Assembly (NCBI GenBank): GCA_038734945.1 | Contig: JAVYOA010000009.1 | Span: forward strand, 248,001-312,000 | Origin: Fervidicoccaceae archaeon | Lineage (GTDB): Archaea > Thermoproteota > Thermoprotei_A > Sulfolobales > Fervidicoccaceae | Direction: 5' to 3' | Length of the DNA stretch: 64,000 bases | In this document: positions 24,625-31,639 of the stretch, piece after piece | Layout: every line of letters starts with the position of its first letter | Numbering within the stretch: position 1 is the first letter of the stretch | The notes under the pieces: model-generated | What the model saw: only the letters and a program-made list of their open reading frames with translations | Told to the model about the DNA's origin: nothing | The model's database searches: none | Translations under genes and position numbers: made by a program

Positions 24625-25340
24625 GCTCTTATCGCCTCCATGAAAGCCTCCTCTAGGTTTGAGGATCTGTATCTTTCAATGAGCTCTCTAGGGCTCCCCA
24701 TATCGATTATATTTCCATTATGAATGAACGCAACTCTGTCGCAGAGGAACTCTACTTCTAGCATATTGTGGCTACTGAGAAGAACTGTGATGTGAAATTT
24801 CTTCGCCCTTTTCTTTATTTCGTCTCTGAGCTGGAGTGAGTACAATACATCTATACCGCTTGTAGGCTCATCAAGTATAGCAACTTTTGGTCTAATCATT
24901 AGAGCTCTAGCCAATTGAAGTCTCCTTTTCATTCCTTTGCTGTAAGTCTTTATTCTTTCATTCAGGGCTTCTCCTAAGCCAGTTATCTCAATGCCTTCAC
25001 TGACTGCATCTTCTCCAACATTATATAGCGAAGCGACAAATCGAAGGTACTCTATTCCCGTCATATACGGATATGCACCTGCATCTTCAGGAAGATAGCT
25101 AATTATTTTTCTCACTTCCTCTGCTTGACTAACAACATCTTTTCCATAAACCTGTACTTTTCCTCCGCTTGGCTTTAAAAGTGTAGCGATTATCCTCAGC
25201 GTTGTTGTCTTTCCTGCCCCATTTGGACCGACCAATCCAAATATTTCCCCCTCTTTCACTTCAAATGAAATAGATTTGATAGCCTCTTTTTTTCCGAATG
25301 TTTTAACCAAGTCTGCTACAGATATAGCAGCTTCAATCAT
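24621..25340 (-). CDS. ABC transporter ATP-binding protein
   Basis: A 239-residue nucleotide-binding subunit that powers the adjacent permease. Walker A GPNGAGKTT (about 38-46), Q-loop region LPEDAG, signature YSKGMKRRLQLARAL and Walker B VAILDEPTSGID are intact, with the switch histidine in SSHNM. The ATG at 25340 is preceded by GGAGGT with a seven-base spacer, one of the strongest ribosome sites here. Membership in the DrrA/NatA subgroup fits the ABC-2 partner. Confidence 0.92.
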   Translation of the reverse strand: MIEAAISVADLVKTFGKKEAIKSISFEVKEGEIFGLVGPNGAGKTTTLRIIATLLKPSGGKVQVYGKDVVSQAEEVRKIISYLPEDAGAYPYMTGIEYLRFVASLYNVGEDAVSEGIEITGLGEALNERIKTYSKGMKRRLQLARALMIRPKVAILDEPTSGIDVLYSLQLRDEIKKRAKKFHITVLLSSHNMLEVEFLCDRVAFIHNGNIIDMGSPRELIERYRSSNLEEAFMEAIRA

Positions 25341-25471
25341 CTATTAAACCTCCAATATTTTCTTTCTAACTTTCTATCATTCCCTTTTTTCGGATGCAAT
25401 TATATTCGATAATTGTAATGTTTTGATATAATAAGATTTATAGAATTATTTTTCTCGAGAGGTAATGAACT

Positions 25472-26212
25472 ATGAGCAAGTCTTTCAAAATTTCAACTCT
25501 CTTTCCTGTTGATCTAATTGTCGATGTAAACGAAGAAATTCATTCCAAGAATCTATTTGAGGAGCTGAAAAGATTGGGAATAAAGATAGCTGTTTTGAAG
25601 TTGGAAGCGGGCGACTACCTGATTCCAGCAGAAAATGGAGCAGGGATTCTGATTGAGAGAAAAAGAGACGAAGATTTCATTTCAAGCATAATTGACTCTA
25701 GATTATGGAGCCAAGCTGAGCTCCTTTCTAAAGCTTCAAAAGAAAAAGGCTTAATTTCTGTTTTGCTAATTGAAGGAGATCTTTGGAAAGCCATTAAGGA
25801 AAGGGGAATTTCGGAAACTGCTGTCATTAGATCTATAGATGAAATAGCAATTGATTTTAGAATTCCCATCATCTATACTTCTGGTCCGAAATCTACTGCC
25901 TCGTGGATTGCAGCGAAAATAAAATCGATCAATAGAAAAAGAGGAAAAGAAAAATTCCTGCCGTATGTCAGAAAAAAAGCGAGAAGCGATAGCGAAAGGA
26001 TTTTGAATTCTTTAGCCATATTGACAGGATACGAAACTGCTAGGAAACTTCTATTAAAATATAGGACACTGAAGAACGTGTATTCATGCACCATAGAAGA
26101 TCTAATGAGCATAGAGGGAATTGGAGAAACGAGAGCCAGAAAGATTTTCACACTTTTCAATCTGTCCTATGAAGAGAAAAACAATGCGGAGGCCAGGGGA
26201 GAGGAAAGATAA
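25472..26212 (+). CDS. xpf: XPF/Mus81-family structure-specific endonuclease (short crenarchaeal form)
   Basis: A 246-residue nuclease that cuts branched DNA such as 3' flaps and fork structures. The ERCC4 nuclease core shows D48 in GDYLIP and the hallmark E62-R63-K64-R65-x-x-D68. Two helix-hairpin-helix motifs follow, the last being MSIEGIGETRARKI. As in other crenarchaea there is no N-terminal helicase domain (unlike euryarchaeal Hef). The family works with PCNA through a C-terminal peptide; here the tail (EKNNAEARGEER) shows no clear PIP box. ATG at 25472 follows GAGGTAATG. Its stop abuts the 3' CCA end of the tRNA half on the other strand. Confidence 0.9.
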   Translation: MSKSFKISTLFPVDLIVDVNEEIHSKNLFEELKRLGIKIAVLKLEAGDYLIPAENGAGILIERKRDEDFISSIIDSRLWSQAELLSKASKEKGLISVLLIEGDLWKAIKERGISETAVIRSIDEIAIDFRIPIIYTSGPKSTASWIAAKIKSINRKRGKEKFLPYVRKKARSDSERILNSLAILTGYETARKLLLKYRTLKNVYSCTIEDLMSIEGIGETRARKIFTLFNLSYEEKNNAEARGEER

Positions 26213-26251
26213 TGGTAGCCGGGCGGGGATTCGAACCCCGGTCGCGGGGGA
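26213..26251 (-). tRNA. Isolated 3' half of a tRNA gene (candidate split tRNA)
   Basis: Read leftward: T38 (26251), anticodon-stem 3' strand CCCCC (26250-26246), five-base variable loop GCGAC, T stem CGGGG / loop TTCGAAT / CCCCG (26240-26224), acceptor 3' strand CCCGGCT (26223-26217), discriminator A and encoded CCA (26215-26213). All of nucleotides 38-76 are canonical. No 5' acceptor strand (AGCCGGG expected) or D arm occurs within some 100 bases on either side, nor anywhere else I could find in the window. The five-base variable loop excludes Leu and Ser. The break lies exactly at 37/38, the canonical archaeal splice position. The isotype is unknown. A recombination remnant is the alternative. 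Confidence 0.75.
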
Positions 26252-26310
26252 TCTCCCCAGCCTCCTCAACCCCCTTAGATGTTTTTGTATCATCCCCCTT
26301 TTAAATTTTT
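26252..26310 (-). promoter_or_regulatory. TATA element and GC-rich leader of the tRNA half
   Basis: On the minus strand an AT-rich box (ATTTAAAA, 26305-26298) lies about 25 bases before a GC-rich leader that runs from about 26275 to 26252 (GGGGGTTGAGGAGGCTGGGG and on). In known split tRNA genes the 3' half has such a leader, complementary to a trailer on the 5' half. Part of this leader (GGAGGCTGGGGAGA) is nearly complementary to TCTCCCCTGGCCTCC just beyond the CCA end, inside the antisense of xpf. The same TATA region is symmetric and might also serve the recombinase gene. Confidence 0.45.
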
Positions 26311-26371
26311 AATGAAAAGATCCAAGTTATCTCCCTTAAAATCTCAATCAAATCTGTATTGTATTCTGGAG

Positions 26372-27406
26372 ATGGAGAAATTGTTATCTCCTCCGCCCGA
26401 AAGCTTAAAAAAAGGGAATTTGAGAGAGGCGATGGAACTTTTTCTGAATTTACTGAGGGCAGGAGGCTCCAGCGAAAAAACTATCTTGAGCTACCGCGCA
26501 GCAATAGAGGACTTTCTAAATTCAACAGGATTGCAGAAAGCTGAAGACATAAAGCAGGAGATTATTGTTTCATGGATAAATTCAAAGCTGAAAAAAGGAG
26601 GAAGAGAGAGAAAGAAAGTTCAGGCTACAATGCATTATTATACATTGTTTGTTCGGAGATGGCTAGTTTGGCTAGGTTTCTCCAAGGATATTATTCCAGT
26701 TGTAAAGAAGCCCAGCTCATCAGAGGTAACAGCCCTTACAGAGGAAGAAGTAGAAAGACTCATGAACTCATGCAGAGATCTTACGGATTTGCTTATTGTT
26801 TCCCTCCTCTTTGAAACAGGAATGAGAGCGAATGAGCTTCTTTCTATTACAGATGATGATATAGATATCCAGAAGGGAGAGGTTGTAATTAGAAATGCTA
26901 AGTATGGCAAAGAAAGGGTTGTTTTTTTGGGAGAGATATCCAAAAAAGCTGTGGAGATGAGGCTTGAAGAACTGAGAAAGATTGGCGGAGGAAGAATTGT
27001 GAGCTTATCATATAATGGGCTATACAAGAGATTGAAGAGCTTGGCAAGAAGATCTGGATTGGACGAAGAGAAGGTTCATCCACACATTCTCAGACATACT
27101 TTTGCTACCGTTGCTATACGAAGAGGTATGAGCCTTCCTGCTCTGCAGAGAATACTTGGTCATTCTGATATAAAGATCACTCAAGTCTACATGCACCTCG
27201 TAAAGGATGATTTGAAGAGAGAATACAGAGAAAAATTCTTTAAAGAAACCATGATCTCAGAAAAAATTAACTCCAACCCAGCAGAAAAGAAGAAAATCAA
27301 CTATTGCCCAAATTGTGGAAGCAGAATAATACCTGGTTCAAAATTCTGTCCATACTGTGGATTCCATCTTGAGTTGAATTCTGAAGCAGCAGAAGATGTT
27401 TCATGA
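26372..27406 (+). CDS. xerA: XerA-like tyrosine recombinase with C-terminal zinc ribbon
   Basis: A site-specific recombinase of the XerC/D class; XerA resolves chromosome dimers at dif in archaea. From the ATG at 26372 it has 344 residues: an N-terminal SAM-like core-binding domain, then the catalytic domain with R (GMRANELL), K (KYGKERVV), H-x-x-R (HILRHTFA), H (LGHSDIKIT) and nucleophile Y (QVYMHL). A zinc ribbon CPNCGS...CPYCGF is appended, which short XerA proteins lack. An earlier in-frame ATG at 26312 is possible. Its position next to a tRNA fragment recalls integrases of mobile elements, but the neighbouring genes are housekeeping genes, so I favour XerA. Confidence 0.8.
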   Translation: MEKLLSPPPESLKKGNLREAMELFLNLLRAGGSSEKTILSYRAAIEDFLNSTGLQKAEDIKQEIIVSWINSKLKKGGRERKKVQATMHYYTLFVRRWLVWLGFSKDIIPVVKKPSSSEVTALTEEEVERLMNSCRDLTDLLIVSLLFETGMRANELLSITDDDIDIQKGEVVIRNAKYGKERVVFLGEISKKAVEMRLEELRKIGGGRIVSLSYNGLYKRLKSLARRSGLDEEKVHPHILRHTFATVAIRRGMSLPALQRILGHSDIKITQVYMHLVKDDLKREYREKFFKETMISEKINSNPAEKKKINYCPNCGSRIIPGSKFCPYCGFHLELNSEAAEDVS

Positions 27407-27602
27407 TTTTTAGAAGTTTTCAATATTTGCTATAAATAACTATATCTTTGCAGTCTTGTTAATACCTTTTTATTACTTTATCACAGGCAGAAAGAATATT
27501 TGTTCAGGACAGTTTTAATTAATATTTAAATTTTTTGTTTTTATCTATAACTATCATAATGTTTTATAAGAACAAAAGAAAAACCTAATTACGGTGTTCG
27601 GA

Positions 27603-27776
27603 ATGAAAAAGCTAAAAGTTAAAAAAATTGCAATGATCGGAAAGCATCTTTACTTGGAGCTCCCCATCGAATGGACTTCGAGAAATAATCTATCGCCTGG
27701 AGACACTGTTTATGTAGTCGACTCAAATGGTGAGCTAAGAATAATACCTTTGCCATCCCAAGGAAGAACAAAGTAA
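27603..27776 (+). CDS. Small SpoVT/AbrB-domain protein
   Basis: A 57-residue swapped-hairpin DNA-binding protein of the AbrB/SpoVT type, with the family pattern LELPIEWTSRNNLSPGDTVYVV. The start ATG at 27603 is six bases after GGTG, so the preceding in-frame GTG is not needed. It sits 10 bases before a PhoU-like gene whose own N-terminal domain is a close relative (compare ITLPKTWVNRLGIRPGDSVYLV), so it looks like a tandem duplicate of that domain. It may bind DNA as a dimer and regulate this operon or phosphate genes (inference). Confidence 0.8.
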   Translation: MKKLKVKKIAMIGKHLYLELPIEWTSRNNLSPGDTVYVVDSNGELRIIPLPSQGRTK

Positions 27777-27786
27777 GTGAGGTTAA

Positions 27787-28779
27787 ATGGTCGAGATAAG
27801 GAAAGTACAGAAATTAGGAACTTCATCTCTTATAATAACTTTGCCGAAAACTTGGGTTAACAGACTAGGTATAAGACCTGGAGATTCCGTCTACTTAGTT
27901 GAAAAAGAAAGAGAGCTAAGAATAATTCCATTTCAAGGAGAAGGAGAATTTACAGTCTTACTGAAAAATGAAGCAGTAAAGGAAAAGGATGTTACAAAAA
28001 TATTGAGATGTGCTATGATGATGGGCTTCTCAAAGATAAGGATAAAGTTTGAATCTCCCATAACAAAAAATGAGGAAAATATCATCAGCTCAGTTGTTTC
28101 TCTCGACAGAGACTATGAAGGGAAAGTTGTAGATCCATTTACCTACGATGTGAACCTAGTAAATAGGATAGGTATCGAGGAAGTTGGCGCTATGATTAGA
28201 GAAACGCTCTCGTTATTAGAAAAATCTCTTATGCAGCTAGCAGAGGCGGTTGAATCTCTCTCTCCAAAAATTCTCGAAGATCTGGAGAGAACGCAGAAGC
28301 TATTAGAGCAAAGGAGATTCAATAGAAAGCATGTGGCAAGGATAATTGAGGGCAGTAGGGGAGACCTCATTGAAGAAAGAAGAGTATGCTCCTTTGTCTA
28401 CTCATCTTATAACGTGTGCATGGGATTCAACAGTCTTCACAGATCACTAATTGAGATTGTCAAGGAAATTGGACCAGAGGGAATAGTTAGCAGAGAAAAT
28501 GCTGAGCTAATAAAAAAGATAATTTCGATGTATTTGAATGCTCTCTGGGAGACAATTGGAGCATTGACAAATGAGAGCCTAAAAAGAATAGACAATGCAA
28601 GGGAAATTCTGACAAATCTAGCTTCTTATTACAGGACTATATTCAAAAATGAAAATATCAAGAACCCCGCTATTATGGGAATATTAGTAACAATACTCAA
28701 CTCACTTAGATACTTTGAAGTACTTCTGGAAGATATCTATTGCTATATTGAGTCAAAGAACTTAGAATTTGTTGTCTAA
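27787..28779 (+). CDS. PhoU-domain protein with N-terminal AbrB domain
   Basis: A 330-residue protein joining an AbrB/SpoVT DNA-binding domain (1-50) to a PhoU-like helical-bundle region (about 110-330). Archaeal PhoU-like regulators of this form are thought to control phosphate uptake genes. The PhoU acidic metal-binding motifs are only partly kept. ATG at 27787 follows GTGAGGT. It forms an operon with the small AbrB protein, 10 bases upstream. No phosphate transporter genes are nearby, so the target is unknown. Ends convergently toward the TFE-beta gene, with a 217-base gap in which I see no gene. Confidence 0.85.
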   Translation: MVEIRKVQKLGTSSLIITLPKTWVNRLGIRPGDSVYLVEKERELRIIPFQGEGEFTVLLKNEAVKEKDVTKILRCAMMMGFSKIRIKFESPITKNEENIISSVVSLDRDYEGKVVDPFTYDVNLVNRIGIEEVGAMIRETLSLLEKSLMQLAEAVESLSPKILEDLERTQKLLEQRRFNRKHVARIIEGSRGDLIEERRVCSFVYSSYNVCMGFNSLHRSLIEIVKEIGPEGIVSRENAELIKKIISMYLNALWETIGALTNESLKRIDNAREILTNLASYYRTIFKNENIKNPAIMGILVTILNSLRYFEVLLEDIYCYIESKNLEFVV

Positions 28780-28996
28780 ATTTTCTACTTTAGTGAAGAA
28801 TGATTTTTCGTCTGCAAAAAAGAATAGAGAATGTTAGGAACTCAAATTACTTGATTTTATGAATATGGGAAAATTTCAAGTAGGAAGCCCCTTTCTTCAT
28901 TGGAATATATGCTATGTCATGAATTTACAGCCTGATATTATTGTTCGCGCGCACGGTAATTTTAAGCTCATGCTGCATGAAAGCAGCGAAGAATTT

Positions 28997-29383
28997 TCAA
29001 GACAGATCGCTGCCTCTCTTTCTTTCCAGCCAAATCTTGAGTATCTCGCAAGTTTGTGGAGAAGGATTCTTATCAACTTCACATTCTTTTAGATATTTAC
29101 ATATGAAGCAAGGGACTTCAGAAACAGTGTTCAAGGATATCGGAATTGTAGGTATTTTTATCCTAGCAGGATAAATAATGAATTCCTCCTTGCTTCCTTG
29201 CTTCACCTTAACAACTTTAACCAGCTTTCGCTTGCTCAGCATCGTTAAAGTCTCGTTCAATTCATCGCTATCAACTTTAAAATATTTGACTAAGCTCTTC
29301 AACGATATTCCACTTGTTCCAGATGCCTCAACTATTTTCAATAGCTCCTTTTGGAAGGTCTTCTCCTCTGAAATATTTTTCAA
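28997..29383 (-). CDS. tfeB: Transcription factor E beta subunit (RPC34/39-like) with Fe-S cysteines
   Basis: A 128-residue archaeal homologue of the RNA polymerase III subunit hRPC39/RPC34. The N-terminal winged helix (about 5-65) is followed by a C-terminal cluster domain with four cysteines: C-F-I-C, then C after five residues and C after ten, the arrangement of the TFE-beta [4Fe-4S] site. TFE-beta pairs with TFE-alpha to help RNA polymerase open promoters. TTG start at 29383, seven bases after GGTGA. Single gene, downstream of uppS on the same strand. Confidence 0.82.
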   Translation of the reverse strand: MKNISEEKTFQKELLKIVEASGTSGISLKSLVKYFKVDSDELNETLTMLSKRKLVKVVKVKQGSKEEFIIYPARIKIPTIPISLNTVSEVPCFICKYLKECEVDKNPSPQTCEILKIWLERKRGSDLS

Positions 29384-29485
29384 ATTTCTTTCACCTTTTT
29401 GCTAAACAGGAATCAATCTGAAATTCCTCAGCAGCAATATAATATTAGAAAAGTTAGGACTATTAAATTTGTGAGTTGTAAGAAT

Positions 29486-30307
29486 CTAGGAACCAAAATT
29501 TCTCCTCCTCTTTTGGTAGGACCTAATCGCTCTCCAAAGATCAATCTTTCTGAATTCAGGCCAATAAACATCGGTAAAATAGAGTTCCGAGTAAGCGCTC
29601 TGCCAAAGAAGAAAATTGCTTATCCTTTCCTCCCCGCTTGTCCTTATAATAAGATCAGGATCAGGCGAATCTTTTGTAAAAAGATAACTGCTGACCAGCT
29701 TCTCATCTATTTCATCAATTCGCAATTTTCCACTGCTGAAGTCTCTGGCAATTGACTTGATTGCTTCAATAATTTCATATCTTCCTCCATAGCAAACAGC
29801 TATGTTGAGCAACCTTTCTCCATGATTAGCCGTAGCTATCTCCACCTCCCTGGCGAGCCGCTTCACATCATCCGGAATCAAAGATTCATTCCCTATTACC
29901 CTGACTTTAACTTTGGAATCATAAATTCTTCTTTCCTCCTTTATCTTTTTCAAGGCTTCAGTGAGGAGGAAAAAAATATGCTCTCTTTCTTCTTTGCTCC
30001 TTTTTATGCAATTTTCCGTAGAAAGAACATAGATCGTGACAACTTTTACTCCAAGATCCCATATCCACTGCAGAACATCCTGAGCCCTCTCATATCCTAC
30101 TCTATGACCTATGAACTCTTCAAGTCCCTGCCTTCTTGCCCATCTCCTGTTTCCATCTGGTATTATTGCGATGTGTTGAGGCATGTCCTTGTTCTTTATT
30201 TGACTCCACAAGTACTTCTCATATATACGATAGATCGGCTTAATTGCTTTCTCTACTATTTTCTCCATCTTTGACAAAGCAGGGCACGCTCTGTTGCTTG
30301 CTTTCAA
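29486..30307 (-). CDS. uppS: Cis-prenyltransferase (undecaprenyl/dolichyl diphosphate synthase type)
   Basis: Builds long cis-polyprenyl diphosphates, in archaea the lipid carrier for protein glycosylation. The 273-residue protein has the family motifs IPDGNRRWARRQG with catalytic Asp, VVTIYVLSTENCIKR, NIAVCYGGRYEI, and DLIIRTSGEERISNFLLWQSAYSELYF. The start is uncertain: TTG at 30307 or the ATG at 30268 (MEKIVEKAI); the first 13 residues look unconserved. Divergent from eS8. A membrane glycosyltransferase at 38.8 kb may use the same lipid carrier (inference). Confidence 0.9.
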   Translation of the reverse strand: MKASNRACPALSKMEKIVEKAIKPIYRIYEKYLWSQIKNKDMPQHIAIIPDGNRRWARRQGLEEFIGHRVGYERAQDVLQWIWDLGVKVVTIYVLSTENCIKRSKEEREHIFFLLTEALKKIKEERRIYDSKVKVRVIGNESLIPDDVKRLAREVEIATANHGERLLNIAVCYGGRYEIIEAIKSIARDFSSGKLRIDEIDEKLVSSYLFTKDSPDPDLIIRTSGEERISNFLLWQSAYSELYFTDVYWPEFRKIDLWRAIRSYQKRRRNFGS

Positions 30308-30397
30308 ATCCTTTTCAGTATTCTATCCAAATAAGCTTTTAAGATGAGGAATCCTTAAAAACCTGGTTTATTTATGAGTAGCTGGAGGGAAGCAGTT

Positions 30398-30784
30398 ATG
30401 GGGATATATCAGGAAAATGACCTAAAGAAACCCAGCGGAGGAAGAAGGAGAAGAAATTATAAAGTTAAAAGGAAGGCCCTACTAGGGAGAAACCCCACAG
30501 AAACCAAGCTTGCCCAAGAGGATGATAGGATTAGAGAAAGAGTAAGAGGAGGCGGTTTCAAGATAAGGCTGAAGAAAGCTAGCAAGGCAGTAGTCGTTGA
30601 TAAAAAGGAAAACAGAGTGAAAGTTGAAAAAATTCTGAGGGTTATTGAAACTCCGAGCAATAAGGAATATGCTAGGAGAGGGATCATAACAAAAGGATCC
30701 ATAATAGAAGTTGAGTCTGGGAAAGCTATCGTAGTTTCAAGACCTGGTCAGGATGGAGTAATCAATGCCATTTTAATGAAGTAA
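30398..30784 (+). CDS. rps8e: Ribosomal protein eS8
   Basis: Small-subunit ribosomal protein of archaea and eukaryotes. From ATG at 30398 the protein (128 residues) opens MGIYQENDLKKPSGGRRR, the family N-terminus, and ends with the conserved SRPGQDGVINAIL. GGAGGG eight bases upstream sets this start; an ATG at 30374 would add eight non-conserved residues. Basic throughout. Followed 35 bases later by the SRP19 gene, a common archaeal neighbour. Confidence 0.95.
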   Translation: MGIYQENDLKKPSGGRRRRNYKVKRKALLGRNPTETKLAQEDDRIRERVRGGGFKIRLKKASKAVVVDKKENRVKVEKILRVIETPSNKEYARRGIITKGSIIEVESGKAIVVSRPGQDGVINAILMK

Positions 30785-30819
30785 TCAAACTGCAAAAAGA
30801 CCTCCAAGGATACGCTCCT

Positions 30820-31137
30820 ATGAGCAGCTCTAGAAAATTCATTGGGAAAAAAGTGATTATTTACCCCTCAAATTTGGACTCCTCTCAATCCAAAGGTAAG
30901 GGAAGAAAGATTTCTATTTCGAATGCAGTTTCAAAACCTTCCGTGAAGGAAATTATTATGGCAGCCGAGAGGCTTGGATTGGAGCCCATTCTTGAGCAGA
31001 AAAAATATCCAAGGAAGTGGTGGGAAGAAACTGAGAGAGTTGTTGTTAACAAGGCTGGAAGCAAGAGAGATATATTGAAAAGAATTTCAGCTGAGCTGAA
31101 GAGAATAAGAGAAGAAAAGTCATTATCTTCCCAGTAA
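30820..31137 (+). CDS. srp19: Signal recognition particle subunit SRP19
   Basis: A 105-residue RNA-binding protein that folds the SRP RNA for SRP54 binding. The family pattern is clear: KVIIYPSNLDSSQSKGKGRKI at the N-terminus and a central AVSKPSVKEIIMAAERLGLEP block, followed by KKYPRKWWE. Start ATG at 30820 follows AAGGAT. It lies after eS8 on the same strand and probably shares its transcript. Confidence 0.93.
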   Translation: MSSSRKFIGKKVIIYPSNLDSSQSKGKGRKISISNAVSKPSVKEIIMAAERLGLEPILEQKKYPRKWWEETERVVVNKAGSKRDILKRISAELKRIREEKSLSSQ

Positions 31138-31250
31138 TGGTTCCTTCTGTTCGGGCTCTGGGAAACCTCATTATCAAAGTCCTATTGCCTAAGCCTTTGC
31201 CCTCTACTATTTAAATTTATCTTTTTGTAATACTTTGAACCCAAATAGGA

Positions 31251-31308
31251 ATTACCGATTTTTGCTCAATAATTAGGAAAATTGTCTAACTCTCGGTAAA
31301 TCGGTAAT
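31251..31308. repeat. 11-bp perfect inverted repeat upstream of gar1
   Basis: ATTACCGATTT at 31251-31261 and AAATCGGTAAT at 31298-31308 are exact reverse complements separated by 36 bases. The right arm overlaps a direct repeat of CGGTAA. The pair lies 60-117 bases before the gar1 start, upstream of the likely TATA box (TTTTAAAC near 31322), so it could be an operator pair or a structure ending the srp19 transcript. Confidence 0.6.
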
Positions 31309-31367
31309 ACCCATCAAACTAGTTTTAAACCAAAAATTCTATAATTCGAATACGGGCGTGGCCTTCA

Positions 31368-31637
31368 ATGAAGTTAAAGGGAAGGGTTGAGAAGGCTATT
31401 AACGGAAAAAGATTTCTAATTGCACTCGAAAATGAAAAGATCCCCGAGCTGGGAGACGCTGTTCTTTCTCCAGATATGATGCTCATAGGAAAAGTAGTAG
31501 ATGTTCTGGGGAAGGTTACATCCCCCCATGTTCTAGCTGTTACAATAAGGCCAGATATAGATCCAGGCAAATTGATTGGAAGGGATGTGCTGATAGTAAA
31601 GAAATCGGTTGGAAGGCCACCCCGGAGGAGAAAATAA
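31368..31637 (+). CDS. gar1: H/ACA RNP component Gar1
   Basis: An 89-residue beta-barrel protein that works with Cbf5, Nop10 and L7Ae in guided RNA pseudouridylation. It shows the Gar1 pattern: GDAVLSPDMMLIGKVVDVLGKVTSPHVLAV and a basic tail (VGRPPRRRK). ATG start at 31368. The stop is two bases before the TFB start, so gar1-tfb is an operon, an arrangement seen in other crenarchaea. Confidence 0.9.
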   Translation: MKLKGRVEKAINGKRFLIALENEKIPELGDAVLSPDMMLIGKVVDVLGKVTSPHVLAVTIRPDIDPGKLIGRDVLIVKKSVGRPPRRRK

Positions 31638-31639
31638 GC

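Noticed and set aside
26121-26312. Plus-strand frame across the tRNA half (contains NGSRAGIRTPV)
   Set aside because: This is the typical false protein produced by translating the antisense of a tRNA 3' end; the tRNA reading explains the conservation.
26372-27406. Recombinase as integrase of a mobile element with the tRNA fragment as attachment site
   Set aside because: Neighbours on both sides are chromosomal core genes and no second tRNA copy, viral or plasmid genes are visible; kept only as an alternative for the tRNA half.
28859-29174. Plus-strand frames between the PhoU gene and TFE-beta
   Set aside because: They mostly overlap TFE-beta in antisense, have no ribosome site and no recognisable protein pattern.
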